Below are positions 31,840 to 43,420 of a DNA stretch of 64,000 bases, in pieces. The stretch spans positions 502,221,352 through 502,285,351 of the forward strand of contig CM077115.1 in the NCBI GenBank assembly GCA_039619475.1, in the 5' to 3' direction. Origin of the DNA: Icerya purchasi. Lineage: Eukaryota > Arthropoda > Insecta > Hemiptera > Monophlebidae. Each line of letters begins with the position of its first letter. The first letter of the stretch is position 1. The notes under the pieces were generated by a model. It did not search any database and was not told the DNA's origin. It was given only the letters and a program-made list of their open reading frames with translations. The position numbers were made by a program, and so were the translations under genes.

Positions 31840-33140
31840 TCAACCAGTTTTTTTTTCCAGCTACCTTTGCTATGTCATCGTGTCATCCCGTCATAAGCCT
31901 TTCCTGTTTCCTTTTTTTTTTTGTCTATCGGCCACCACTGTAAGACCCGTTAAGACCATCCATTGTCGTTTCTTTGGACCACGTGACCAGCCCATTTCCA
32001 TTTTATTCTGGCCATCTGCTCCATTAAATCCTCCAGTCGCGTTTGTTCCCGGATCTACGCGTTCTTTTTTCGATCTGATAATCTTATATCAAAACCCTCT
32101 CGTGTGCAGTGTAATTTTTATCTTTTTTATATTTGCTTTTGTACATAGGTGTATATGGCCACGTTTCCCAACTGTATGAAGGACCGACAATACCCATTGG
32201 TTGTACAATTTACTTTTCGGACGAATCGGTATTATTGCGGAATACTACACTTAATTTTCCAAGCGCAGCCCACCACAGTAATATTCTCCTCGCTACTTCC
32301 GCTTTCGTCGTCTTTTCTTTATTTGCCGTAATTTTTCGACCCAAGTGTATGTAAAAATGTCTACTTGTTTTATCTGTTACGAATTTATTGTTATTCGTGT
32401 ATCTCATTCTGTGTTCGTCATTATTTTTGTTTTGTGTAAATTGATCTTTAGTCCTAATTTGTTCGAGTGTACATTCAGGTCTGTAATCATCGACTGCAGT
32501 TCTTTTGCATTTGTACTGAACAGGACTGATATAGTCTGCCAATCTGAGATGGTTCAGATATTCACCATCTATTTTAATACGCTTTGTAGTCTAGTTTAAA
32601 TTTTTAAACACAGTGTCTAAAGCGCAGATAAATCATTTCGGTGAAATAGTGCCGCTCTGTCTAACACCTCTTTTTACTGGAATTTTTCCCGTTTTATTCT
32701 ATAGATTTATCTGCATTGTAGCGAAGCTCTATAAAGATGTTCTTTATAATTTTAATCAATTTGTCATTGATTCCAATTAGGTTTAATGAATTCAGTACTG
32801 CCCCAACCTCTACTGTATTGAACGCCTTCTTGTAATTTATGAATATCATACTTAAGTCAATGTTGTATTCTCCACATTTCCGCATCAGCATTGTAACTGT
32901 TAATAGGTGTTCGTTTGTACTGAATCCTGACCTGAAGCCAGCCTCTTCTCTCGGTTGATTAAGGTAAATTTGTTGTGTTAACCTATTTGCTATCACGGGA
33001 GTAAAAAGTCTGTATAATTGCAACAGTAAACTGATTGGGGTATAATTTCTCCGATTCTGTATATCTCCTTTTTTATGTATAAGGATTACCTCCGTTTTTA
33101 TCCATATACTTGGTATCGTGGTTCATTTCAAATATTGGTT
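31840..33140 (-). pseudogene. RTE-like LINE reverse transcriptase relic
   Basis: In order on the minus strand: VILIHKKGDIQNRRNYTPIS (RT fingers), LYRLFTPVIANRLTQQI, QPREEAGFRSGFSTNEHL, MIFINYKKAFNTVE (motif A, with FIDYEKAFD expected, Asp to Asn), a shifted LADYISPV where the catalytic FADD should be, then KITANKEKTTKAEVARRILL with WAALGKLSVVFRN, and finally KWKWAGHVVQRNDNGWS near 32000, the C-terminal WAGHVxR motif of RTE elements. Several frameshifts and stops. The catalytic Asp residues are lost. No endonuclease is attached. Confidence 0.85.
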
Positions 33141-33226
33141 AAAAATAATCAATTTTCAGTTCTAATACTTTCATAACGTCGAGTGTTCTTTGAAAACTAT
33201 CGTTATACATAGTAATAGCAATATTC

Positions 33227-33237
33227 AGTTGCAATAT
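33227..33237. repeat. Target-site duplication, left copy (AGTTGCAATAT)
   Basis: Exact 11-bp repeat of 34568-34578, bracketing the Jockey relic. Confidence 0.78.
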
Positions 33238-34567
33238 TTTTTTTTTTTTTTTAATTAAATTATATTACAATCTTAAGAATAATCATAAATAGGTAATAAG
33301 GATAAGTATTTTTTTTCTTTTCTTTTTCTTAAGAACATCTCGGAAAGTTTCAAGACAGCTCAAATAATTATGCTAAAGAAGTCTAATAAGCTGGAAGTGA
33401 AAGTGGAATTATATAGGCCTATCTTTTTGCTACGTATAATTTCAAAATTGTTTGAAAAGCTATTCTTGAAGAGACTTCAACCACTTTCAGAGGCCGTAAT
33501 ACAAAATGAACAATTTGGTTTCCGACGTAAACACTCTACAATTCAACAAGTGCATTGAGTATGGGCAGTAATTAGAAATGCCTTAGAAGAAAAGAAATAC
33601 TGTTATCGATCGCGTGTGGCACGAGGGGCTGATGCTCAAGCTTAGCACTTACTTGCCAGGTAATTACGTCGAGCTGCTACGGTTATACCTATCAGATAGA
33701 AAGTTTCGCGATTCTCACGAAGAGGCAAAATCAAACTTCTACAGGATACAGGCGGGCGTGCCTCGGGGTAGCGTACTCGGGCCTTTACTTTACCTTCTGT
33801 TCACGTCCGATGTATCAAAAATTGAAGATACTACATTCGCCATGTATACGGATGATACGGAAATTCTTGCAGTAGGTAGCACACAAATTGAAGCGAACCT
33901 CATCTTGCAACGTGCACTAGACAAAACAGTCATGTGGATGAAGAACTGGAAAATCAAACTTAACGAAACGAAATCAGTTCACGTTACGGCTTGCGTACAG
34001 TTAGACATGCATCTTGATGTCTACATCAACAGTAAGCAAGTGCCAATATCTGCATCAGCTGAATATTTAGTAATGCATCTAGATGCAAGATTAACTTAGC
34101 AGACTCATATTAAAGCTAAGCGTGACCAGATTAACGCCAGAATTCGACAGCTGTACTGGTTACTAGGACGACATTTAAAGCTGAGTCTATACCACAAAAG
34201 GCTCATTTATCTAACGATCATTAAGCCCATTTGGACATATGGTTTGCAGTTGTGGGAATGTTCTGCACCATCCAACCGTGCAATCATGCAAAAGTCACAG
34301 AATGAAATCGTACGGCCGATAACTGGAGCGAGATGGTTTCAGCGCAACGATGATTTACATCGGGACTTGCAGCTGAAGAAAGTGGACAACATCGTTCGTG
34401 AATCTGCGTTTATGCATGAACAGACAGAAGCGCAGCAGTTGCTGAATACTGCACTACTAAAACGTAGGCTTAAGCGTTTAAAGCCATCATGATTTATTAA
34501 TTTCATGATTGTGGAACTTAAATAATTTGAAAGAACGTACCAGTGGGCTACGCCTCTTCAACGAGTA
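33238..34567 (+). mobile_element. Jockey-clade relic with twin-priming-like structure
   Basis: Between the TSDs the plus strand starts with a T run (33238-33252) and about 75 bp of AT-rich DNA. Then comes a sense RT segment from about 33325 to the 3' UTR, ending without any poly(A) at 34567. The 5' stretch, reversed, reads GATTGTAATATAATTTAATT then A tail, similar to the Jockey 3' end at 20.1 kb. An inverted 3' end plus a sense internal part is the expected outcome of twin priming (5' inversion). Confidence 0.68.
33330..34492 (+). pseudogene. Jockey-clade RT and thumb, broken
   Basis: The frame aligns with the 17.3-20.0 kb ORF2 from the RT fingers to the C-terminus: FKTAQIIMLKKS, LLRIISKLFEKLFLKR, NEQFGFRRKHSTIQQVH (then a stop), a deletion that removes most of motif A, WHEGLMLKLSTYLP, AGVPRGSVLGPLLYLLFTSD (motif B) and MYTDDTEIL where FADD is expected. 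The Ala of the catalytic box is Thr; both Asp remain. A TAG interrupts ARLT*QTHI at 34097. The thumb (RQLYWLLGRHLKLSL, KPIWTYGLQLWEC) and the RRLKRLKPS C-terminus end at 34492. Confidence 0.85.
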
Positions 34568-34578
34568 AGTTGCAATAT
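34568..34578. repeat. Target-site duplication, right copy (AGTTGCAATAT)
   Basis: Exact repeat of 33227-33237, with no A tail on this side. Confidence 0.78.
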
Positions 34579-35245
34579 CAACAATAATTTTGCCGCTTGA
34601 TATTACTTTCGGGATTATTGATCACGCAATGGAGTTCAAACTCACATTGGCATTCTGCGTGAATCCATGAAAGCAACTAGAAAGAAGATCTTCTTTCATT
34701 GTATTTTCGTAAACGTTCTAAACAGATCGAAAACTTCCATTGACATTGCCGATTTATACGTATAGCTTACTTTTAATGTTTTTCGCTATTATTACGTATA
34801 ACGTCAGTTTTAAAAGAACATTCGACGTTACGAAAATATTAGAACTGAAAGTTTATAATGAAACTTTTAATTTCTATATGGAAATTGAAGAAGAAGAAGA
34901 AGAAAAATATTTGTACACCCTCGATATTTAATACAGTACAGAAATTTAATAGAAATAATTATTCGTACCAAAAGAGAAACTGTTTCTTACCGGATATTGG
35001 CATGCCAGATGATAATTTACTTAATATTAGTTAACAGTATTTAATTTGCAGAAAAAATTATAAAATAAAAAACCTGCACACATAAAAAACCAAACCTACA
35101 ATAAAATGATTAATTAGTAATTTAATCTATAACGGGATGTAACCTGTGCGCTGAAACTAAAATGCAGTTACTTAGTTAAATACGAGAGAACTAAATTAAT
35201 AACTTATAATAGCTTAAAAGTACTGAATATATAACACTTAGTTTC
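34579..35245. other. No gene seen
   Basis: AT-rich, one (GAA)n-like stretch near 34885-34905, no motif. Confidence 0.4.
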
Positions 35246-36605
35246 TTATAATGTCGCCAAGACACGGCAATTGCAAAATATTTCATCTAAGTGTATCAGT
35301 AGGATGTGTTTTACCCTTTCATTGTTTGTATTTTTTGTATCTATACTTAAGTGTGTTTGGTAATCACAGTCACCGATATTATTAATTAACATTAAGTCGG
35401 ATGCTCTGCATGCGTCAAAATATTTTCGCGTATTCTTTGTAATTATTTCTTGAATGTATGGCATTCTTAATGGAGTTGATGCTGGTGTATCGCGCGGTTT
35501 ATTTAGGATTATCTTTAGACAGTGATTTTGAATTCTTTGAAGTTCCCGAAGAATAATTTAATCGGTAGGCGACGAAATTATTACTGTATATGATAGTTTT
35601 GGCAAAGTGATTTGTTTATAAATAATAAGTTTGTTTCGAGATGTCAGGTGCGATTTCCCATTTAAAGTATAGGTATAGGCAACAAATTTTTTGCTGAGCT
35701 TATATAACTTTATTCTTAATAAGTTTCGTGAACGTTAATCTTTTAACGCCACTATTCTGGATATCTATTTGTTTTCGCATACGTGGTCGTCTTCTAGTGA
35801 ATAAAATAGTTTCCGTTTTATTATCATTTATTTTAATTTGACACTTTTTAAAGGATTTTATTATCGTATTTGCTGCTTCATGAAGTCTATTTGCTATTGT
35901 GTCTGTTCTGTAAGATGTCGTTAGTATCGCTGTATCGCCTGAATATAGGTATGTTTCAGACCATTTAATTTAGGGTATGCAGGTTAGCTGCGAATAAGAC
36001 ACTAGTCAAATAAGCAGTCGCGGACCAAGAGCGGCTACCGGTGGAAAGTCTCAGACAGACGATTCCAGTAGCGACAGGGTAGTTGGCATAAGTGAGCAGA
36101 GGGACAGGTTTGGGAACTGTCTGAAAAACTCTGTCTAAGACGGCTAACCCACCCTTGGCGAGTCGAGGCCGCCTGTAGAAATATGTCTCACCCGCTATCC
36201 CAGTAGCAAACCGCTGCCTTGCGGCGAGGGTTTTTACCCAAAGGCTAAGGGAGACAACCCTGACAGAAAACAAACATAAATCCCGAAGCGTCTGTCTCCA
36301 GTGGGGCGGCTGACGGTCAGCGTCTGTTCTCCAGGTTAGGAGCGGCTGGTCTAAAACACGGAAAGGAGAGGAACCCTACCGTGTAAATTTTGTTCCATGA
36401 AAACCTTATGCAAGACACATGTAACGAGATTAATACGTGTTGTATCTTGCGTCAAATAAGGTCACGACATCCGACTCGGATAACGAAATGAAAAAAAAAA
36501 AAAAAAAATGTCACTTAAGTATACTATAAATAAATATGGTCCTAAAATGCTCCCTTGCGATACACCAGCAGTTATGTATACTCCATGAGTGACTTATAAT
36601 CATTT
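35246..36605 (-). pseudogene. Jockey-like RT relic split by a GC-rich insertion
   Basis: The upstream part on the minus strand (36605-36515) has ITAGVSQGSILGPYLFIVYL with SDI, the RT motif B region. It then stops at a T run (A run on the plus strand, 36490-36508). The RT resumes at about 35965 with ETYLYSGDTAIL, where the catalytic YADD reads YSGD, then LHEAANTIIKSFKKCQIKI and ETILFTRRRPRMR. After frameshifts the C-terminus has SRNKLIIYKQITLPKLSYTV, HCLKIILNKPRDTPA and MPYIQEIITKNTRKYF, ending at 35246. This is a Jockey-superfamily ORF2 but not close to the 17 kb element. Confidence 0.8.
35966..36508 (+). mobile_element. ~540-bp GC-rich insertion with A tail, unclassified retroposon
   Basis: It interrupts an RT relic, is markedly more GC-rich than all flanking DNA, and ends in A18 (36491-36508) on the plus strand. 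It starts near GGGTATGCAGGTTAGCTGCG. A 102-codon frame runs through it on the minus strand (36273-35965) with a complex sequence (PVPLLTYANYPVATGIVCLR) that I do not recognise. No clear pol III boxes and no secure target duplication. It could be a SINE, a LINE 5' fragment or a retroposed transcript. Confidence 0.6.
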
Positions 36606-37485
36606 ATTTTAACATAAAATTTTGCCAAACTCGTGTTAAGGCCGTACACCGGTCAGTGTTGAAATTCCAAGATGTTCGGAAGCACTATATATCGCTCAGG
36701 AAGGTTTTAGAGAAGCAAAATTTAAATTTCGACGGTATAGAGTTTTGGGATATCAGAGGGAAGGTACAGAAATTTAAAAAATTTCAAATAGTAATTTAAA
36801 ATCTTCAATGTTTTTTTTTTTCAGAACCATGTTTTTTTAAGTTGGCGGTAGTCTCTCATCCGATTAATTTGAAATTTTAACTGTAGCTTATTAGATAGAT
36901 TTTCTAGAGCGATACACACGATTTTTACAATCAATTAAACAGTTACCTTTTCTTCTTATCAAAAAATTAAGGTCGTTTTCGATCTGATCTAATTTAAGAA
37001 AAAATCAATATTTTTTAATGATCACGTGCGTTCACACTCATACAAAAAAAGTAATTGCCACGGATGCTTCTGAATAAAAACCCCGCTTCGTCACTACTTT
37101 GTTTCAAAAAGTTAAAATTTGCGTTTCTGTACCTCAAGGTGCGTAAAATAAATCCTCGAAATTTTGTTTCGCTATTTTGTTAGCAAAGTTGACAACACTG
37201 TCAAAGAAAGTCTCACTTTTTTAGCACCTTAAGATAAAATTTAATTAACTTCTTCAATTATTGTTCTTTAGAAACTCATATACCCTTAAACGTTGATTTT
37301 ATACTTCGTTAATCATTGGCGCCTGCGGAGGAGTGGAGCTAGTGAGTGTGATGCTGCTCTCTCAGTGAGACTTTAAAGGAGAAAAAAGAATCAAAGCTAT
37401 GAAAAATAAGATTAGTTCCATTTAATAATAAACATTTGTAGAATGCAGAAATTTAAAGAAAATTCACTTTTTTTTTTATTATTTC

Positions 37486-37551
<66 letters not shown>

Positions 37552-39068
37552 AAACTGATTTCGCTATTAAAGTAATTTTTAATATTTTCATGATAAAATT
37601 TATGCTGAAAATGCATTGAAAATAAATCAGGAATTATTAAGAAACTAATTATCATTTTTAATCTTGCTCCGCCGAGAAATAGCTCTGCGGGAGTGTCTCT
37701 TCGAATGTTATCCAGAGAACTTTTCGAAAAAAAATTTCTGAAATATCATATAATTTCTTAACCTCCTAAATCGAATCATCTCACAATTACACTCCATTTC
37801 TGATCTTTTTTGATATTTTTATTCAATGCCTTTGTTGGACTGTGGGTAATTAAATTTTTGGTGGTAAAGTCAGCAAAACTGCTTCTGACTTGTGTCGATT
37901 TATTAGAATTCCGTACTGAAATTTTAGAGGTTCCACGAGGAGATTTAAGAATGACCTGCTAATGAAATATTTATACGATATCTTTTTAATTAGGAGTTTG
38001 CGGCAGAATGGATGTGAAGAAAACGATCGATTGCAGCATCTCCCCGTACCGAATATTGGAAAACCCGACTTGCGTTTAGTAGTAAAAACCATTCTAACAA
38101 ACGAACACGGTTTAGACTAGGAATTCGTTGTCAAATAAATTACTATAAAATAAATAAAAAGCATCAAATACGGTAATTTCCCTCTTTGTAAAATATTTAT
38201 TCTTCACCTATCATCTCTATCCGACATATTTTTTTTGACTGACACCGTTAATTTGTGTGCGTTCCAATTTTTTTTTTTTAAATTTTCTTTTATGTCGATG
38301 AAAATTCTGTTCAGAAATTTAGCTCTAATAGTTTCCCGCTTCAAAGTTAATTTTTTCGAACGGCTTATAATAATAATTTTTATAAAAGATTACATAACAC
38401 AATGTAATATAGATTAATTGAATACGATAGATAATAAAACTGAAAATAAAACAAATTGCAATAAACGTGATACATGTAGCACTTGCGAAATATTATGTAT
38501 AGAGCAGACTAATTAGGATCAGATTTACGGAGCACTTGTTTACATTTTTGAATAAGAAAATTAATTGCTCAACATTTGCAGATCACTTCATTTTAAACAA
38601 GCATACTGGTACAATAGATATCACTAAAAACATGCATATCAGTAAAATTTTAAAAAATACCTTTACTTACATTTTGCAGCAGGAAGATATAATTCTTAAA
38701 TAAACCTTTAAGAAATCATTTATATAACACTAAAATTCAATAAGTTTTATTAACACTTTGTTTTTCACAATGATTTATTACTTTCTTATTTTAAGTTGTT
38801 TATTTTAATTTAGAAAATCATCTTTTTAATCGACCTGTAACTTTAATGACTTTGGTTTATAATGTATTTATTTATTTTATTTACATTATGCGCGCTGTGA
38901 TAATGAATCAGTAATATACTGACCTACGCTTTTAAACTATTTTATTTGTATGAAAAACGCGCATTTAAGCCAGTTTTTGATAAAAATTTATCATAAGTTG
39001 TAAAAAACAAATTTTACGTCTCATTCAAAAACAAAAAGAAAACGTGCTTATTTATTTATTTTTATTTA

Positions 39069-39099
<31 letters not shown>

Positions 39100-39209
39100 G
39101 GGTGTTACTTTGTTATAAATTTGAAATATGGTGTGTGTACGTACTTAAAGATTTCGATTCGTATTTTTAAGTTTATCAGAAATGCCTAGTCACACAGCTC
39201 TATATCATT
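36606..39209. other. No gene recognised; AT-rich with microsatellites
   Basis: The sequence near 36640 (TAAGGCCGTACACCGGTCAG) resembles a transposon end, but I found no inverted partner. An 80-codon minus-strand frame at 38092-37850 ends LINRHKSEAVLLTLPPK, faintly like an RT thumb region, too weak to call. T runs lie at 38265-38280 and 39072-39099. Confidence 0.35.
37489..37549. repeat. (TA)n microsatellite, about 29 units
   Basis: An uninterrupted AT/TA dinucleotide run. It is self-complementary and can extrude as a cruciform. Confidence 0.95.
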
Positions 39210-41445
39210 AAAGGGAATGTTTTTATCGTTATAACCATACCAAAGAAAAACTTCTCTTCTTTTCGTCCTATCTCACTTGCTCTTTGTTTAAGGGAGCTCT
39301 TTGAGAGCATGTTAAATAAATGGTTTGTCTGGTTTCTCGAACTCAATAACTTAATTTCTAACAACATGTTCGGTTTCCGTTCCTGTCTTGGCCCTCTCGA
39401 TTGCATTAGTGTTTTCCTTTCTGACATTTATAATTCCTATATAAACAAACATTTTACCATCGCAGCCTTTATTGCTGTTTCCAGTGCATTTGACAATGTT
39501 CACCTCCCTACTCTCAGAAATATAATGCTGTCATTGCATCTTCCGGTCCATGTTGTTACCCTTATTATTAGTCTCTTCCAAAACTCGGACTGTACATCTA
39601 TCCACTTCTTATTATTTCACTTCAAGAAAAGTTTTTTGTGGTCTTCCTCAGGGTTCCTGTCTTGGTCCCACTCTCTTCAACATCTGTACTTTTCAAATTT
39701 CCTCTCTTCTATTAAATTCATCGTCTTTATTCTATGCTGATGATATCCTAATTTACTCTTCTTCTCACAACGTAACATATGCTGTTTTAGAACTAAATAG
39801 GTCATTAGCCACTATAGAAAATACTCTTTACAATATTCACTTTCTTGTTTCTGCTCTTAAATCCGTGGCCATGGTTTTTACTTTCAGTTCATATAATCCT
39901 TCCTCAATCAATTTAACCTTAAGTCATTATCCTGTCCCTCTTGTGGGGAGTGCTTCTGTTACTCGTTTTTGTCCTTTCAAGAACATATTAATCGCTTGTA
40001 TACTTCTTATCTTAAAATAATTAATTTTTTAAAATCACTCTCATCGTACAGGGGGATGGTTTTACATTCTTTCTTTATTGTATAAGTTCTTCATTGTTTC
40101 TAAGTTAGACTACTGTTCCTATATATACGGCAACTCTTCTAAGTCTCTTCTGTTAAAGCTTGGCCGTATTCTAAATTCCTGTCTTCATGTTTGTCTGGGT
40201 GCATGTAAATCTATTCCAATTACTGCCATCCTCTCCGAATCAAAATCACTTTCTTTGTTCAACCGCAGATCCTATCTGGGCTATCGTTTCTTAATTAAAC
40301 GTCTTTCCTTTTTTCCCTGTAGGATTATAGCTGCTTACTGCTCAATCTCTCATAATTAACTGTTTACTCCCGACACAATTCCATTTTTATGTTTCATTTC
40401 TGTTCGTCTTTCTAATTTTTCTTTCTATATTTTTTCCTATGATAAATCTCCGTACTTTTCTATTAATTATTTCAGTCTCTTACATCCTCCTCACGTATTT
40501 CATTTGTCAAGTTCTGTTAAATTCCTTCCTCACTCTATAGTTAGATCTGAATTTCACGTGGTTTTAAATTCTCTATATTCCAATCATTCCGTTATTTTTA
40601 CTGATGGGTCTAAGAGGGGGCTGGTAAGGTTGGTGAGGTTGGTGCCGCCTTCGTTTTTCCTTCTTATAACTACTCTGAATCCCTTAAACTTCCTTCCTGC
40701 TGTTCTATATTTATTGCTGAATCTGCTGACATACTTCACGCATTTTTTTTGTGTCTCTTCCTCTTCTATCCTCTCGCATAAATTTCTTTTAATAGCTGAC
40801 TCTGAAAGTATCTTGCCGGCGATTTCTTCTCCCTTACCGTTGCCCTCTTTTGAATAACCTTTCGTTCTTCTTATTCTCAATCTAATTCACGAATTATTCC
40901 TGTTACGTTCTATCCAAATAGATCTATTCTGATTTCCTAGTCGTGCTGGAATTGAGGGTAATGAGGTGGCCGACTCCTAAACTTGCTTAGGGGCTTCCAA
41001 TGGACATCCTCTTCATAAATTTCCTGCTCATAATATTAATCATACGATCACTGCTGTATGTCGTCTTCGTTTTGGTCATTCCATTTTCTCTTCGCCACTT
41101 TTTCGTTTTTCCCTCGTCTCTTCTCCGCGGTGTTCTCTTTATCCAGAAAATTCACTTTTTCGGCGTGATGTCAAACATGTCTTCTTCGAATGTTCCTCAC
41201 TTTCTTCAGAGCGTTCTCTCTTCTATTCTCAGCTTTTGGATCTTGGTCTTCATACTCCACACAATGATTCTTATATTCTCCCTTTTCCTTCTTTGTCAGC
41301 TGTTCCTATTCTAGCTTTTTTCATTCATTCTATCTCGCACCAGATTAAAATCTAATATGTTATGTTCCTTTCGAGCAATTACTTAGATTCCTTTTTTGAT
41401 TGGGCTGTTGCTCGTCGTTAGCGTACCCAAAAAATGGAAAAAAAA
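39210..41445 (+). pseudogene. RNH-family LINE, longest copy (copy I): RT, RNase H, 3' end
   Basis: 5' truncated in the RT fingers, then MLNKWFVWFLELNNLISNNM and FGFRSCLGPLDCI (39309 on), AFIAVSSAFDNVH (motif A, with the first Asp of FIDxxxAFD changed), GLPQGSCLGPTLFNICTF (motif B) and SLFYADDILIYSSS (catalytic YADD). Thumb: KLDYCSYIYGN. The RNase H starts with VIFTDGSKRG and keeps LIADSESILPAISS. The GNEVADS end motif follows at about 40965, then a C-terminal Cys/His region in a shifted frame (HVFFECSSLSSERSLF) and SISHQIKI with stop near 41355. The 3' UTR matches copy J almost base for base and ends GTTAGCGTACCCA plus A-rich tail. At least five frameshifts. Confidence 0.87.
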
Positions 41446-41450
41446 ATTGC

Positions 41451-41890
41451 TCGCTAAATTTAAATTTCGAAAGCCGGACAGAACATTTCAGTTTAATAAG
41501 GTAGCTTGAAAAACCAAAAAAGTTTTGAATAAAACCAGTTTTTTTATCTTCCTTTTTGGTCTGACGTTTTGGTCATGTTTACCTTTCAATTCTAGTTGAT
41601 TATATGTAAAAAGTTTTAACCTTTTTATTTTAATTTCGCGTCAGGTATTTTAAAGATTGTAAATGAAGATTTTATCAATTTAATAATGTTTTAGAACTAG
41701 ACATTGTGGTTTAGGTCTATATATTCTGCATTACTGTCACACAAGGAAGTGATTAGAAGATTACTGTTTCATATTAAACAGGGTTTCATTTCCACAATCC
41801 ACTGATAGTACTAAACACCCCAGAAACGCGAAGATTTTCATTTTAAACGCGTGTAACCATATTTTCTCGTTATACGGATTTTCGTTTTCA
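41451..41890. other. No gene seen; host flank of the I-like element
   Basis: AT-rich, no motif. It ends at the left target duplication. Confidence 0.4.
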
Positions 41891-41900
41891 AACTCCATTG
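41891..41900. repeat. Target-site duplication, left copy (AACTCCATTG)
   Basis: Repeated at 46817-46826 right after the A tail. The two As at its start merge with the tail, so the secure part is CTCCATTG. Confidence 0.75.
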
Positions 41901-42079
41901 GATGAGAGATTTTATGCTTTAAAGTGAAGTTCACGTGTTTCGCGTTCGTGTTTCTCTCTCAAAGTAATAAAACAATAATAACTGTATAATAATAATCTTA
42001 TCTCTTAATTTTCGACTCTCGCTATTCGAGTTTCGTCGTGATATCTTAATCATCGGCGTTATCAATTACGCCGGTCGGC

Positions 42080-43420
42080 ATGGCCGACCAGCAATTATCT
42101 AACACTACGGTAACGTTATCTACGTCACCGAGCATGAACGTTCAAACCAACTCATCTTACGCTCAGATAGCTAAAACCAAAATTTCTCCGATCGCGGAAA
42201 TTCAGCATCCAACTGAAGAACAAGGTATGATTTTTAATTGTATAAACGACTATAAAATACGTGATTACCTGATTGCGTTAACTAAAACCAGTATAATCGA
42301 AAATCCTAAGAACATCATCGCGGCGTCAAAAGTCAGTAAAAATCGCATAATCATTCATTTAAAATCAAAAGAACTCGTAGATAAATTTTTTGATAAACAT
42401 AAAGGATTCAAAATTGAGTCAAACTTCATTAAATGCCGTAGACTGTCAAACCCTATGAAAAAAATAATTTTCTCGCATGTCAATCCAAGTATTCCCAACA
42501 ACATCTTAGAGGATTACGTAAGAAATGAACTAAAGTTGGAAATAACCACCCCGTTATCTTACCTTAGACTAAACCCGCACGACCTACAGTTCGGTCACAT
42601 AATAAGTTGGCGACGTCAATTTTACACCAATACTGAAATAGATAAAGATAAGATTACGAGTTCCATCTTAATTCAATTCAACGGGCAAAATCATCGTATT
42701 TTTATCACATGCGATGAATTCTCATGTTTCAAATGCCACAGCAGAGGGCATCGAGCCGAGAATTGCCCGGAAGACGAAACAGTCCCAAGTGGTCTGGAAT
42801 ACTTCGACGCAACCCATGATGTAGAAACAGATGAATTAAGTGCTGATTATTTCGGAAATTCAAATTCTAATTGCCAATCGAACTTAGTCATACGTGATAA
42901 CAATTTAGAGGCCACACAATTTCCTCCATTGCAAACGGAAAAATTCAAACGACCTCGTCCCGAGTCATCTACTTCTCACTCGACGAAAAGCAATGACGTT
43001 GCATACCAAAAACCGGATAAATCGGCCAAAAAGAAACGAAAGCCACCCAAATCAGCTCCAAACCTAAACGAATCTCACTCGCAATCTAATGAAGAAACTG
43101 AATCAGAACCCGAGCCTGGTAAACCGAAACCAACTTTAAAAGAAATTTTTGCTCCGCTTGAACAGCACATCACCCAAAATAAAAATAAATACCCTCTCAA
43201 CTTTCAAAATCTAATGATTTTCATTGACATGTGCAAAGGACCAAATGCACAAAATGTGGCACAAGTAATAGACGACATGCAGATTAGCGACGTCCGCCCA
43301 CTGATTCAGACGTTGAAAGAAATACGCGTTCCTCTTACCCATAAAAGTACCAAAATTAAATTCACAAAAATTATCAAAAAACTGGAGCATGACCACTTGC
43401 AGAATGGCACACCCAGATAG
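42080..43420 (+). CDS. I-like ORF1 protein (RRM-like, one zinc knuckle)
   Basis: The ATG at 42080 opens a 446-residue gag-like nucleic-acid-binding protein. Residues about 85-135 resemble an RRM-like fold (SKNRIIIHLKSKELVDKFFD), and a second such segment follows with IIFSHVNPSIPNNILEDYV. A single CCHC knuckle, CFKCHSRGHRAENC, lies at 216-229. The middle is Ser/Lys/Pro-rich (residues about 290-365), and the C-terminal ~80 residues look helical. The stop TAG is 43418-43420. Layout matches the ORF1 relics at 1-989 and 56.7-57.5 kb. Intact, no lesions seen. Confidence 0.9.
   Translation: MADQQLSNTTVTLSTSPSMNVQTNSSYAQIAKTKISPIAEIQHPTEEQGMIFNCINDYKIRDYLIALTKTSIIENPKNIIAASKVSKNRIIIHLKSKELVDKFFDKHKGFKIESNFIKCRRLSNPMKKIIFSHVNPSIPNNILEDYVRNELKLEITTPLSYLRLNPHDLQFGHIISWRRQFYTNTEIDKDKITSSILIQFNGQNHRIFITCDEFSCFKCHSRGHRAENCPEDETVPSGLEYFDATHDVETDELSADYFGNSNSNCQSNLVIRDNNLEATQFPPLQTEKFKRPRPESSTSHSTKSNDVAYQKPDKSAKKKRKPPKSAPNLNESHSQSNEETESEPEPGKPKPTLKEIFAPLEQHITQNKNKYPLNFQNLMIFIDMCKGPNAQNVAQVIDDMQISDVRPLIQTLKEIRVPLTHKSTKIKFTKIIKKLEHDHLQNGTPR

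Noticed and set aside
36640..37380. DNA transposon starting at TAAGGCCGTACACCGG
   Set aside because: No inverted partner or transposase remnant found; only a short AGTCTCACT/AGTGAGACT inverted pair further on.
37850..38092. RT thumb fragment on the minus strand
   Set aside because: Only a faint resemblance (HKSEAVLLT) with no neighbouring RT motif.
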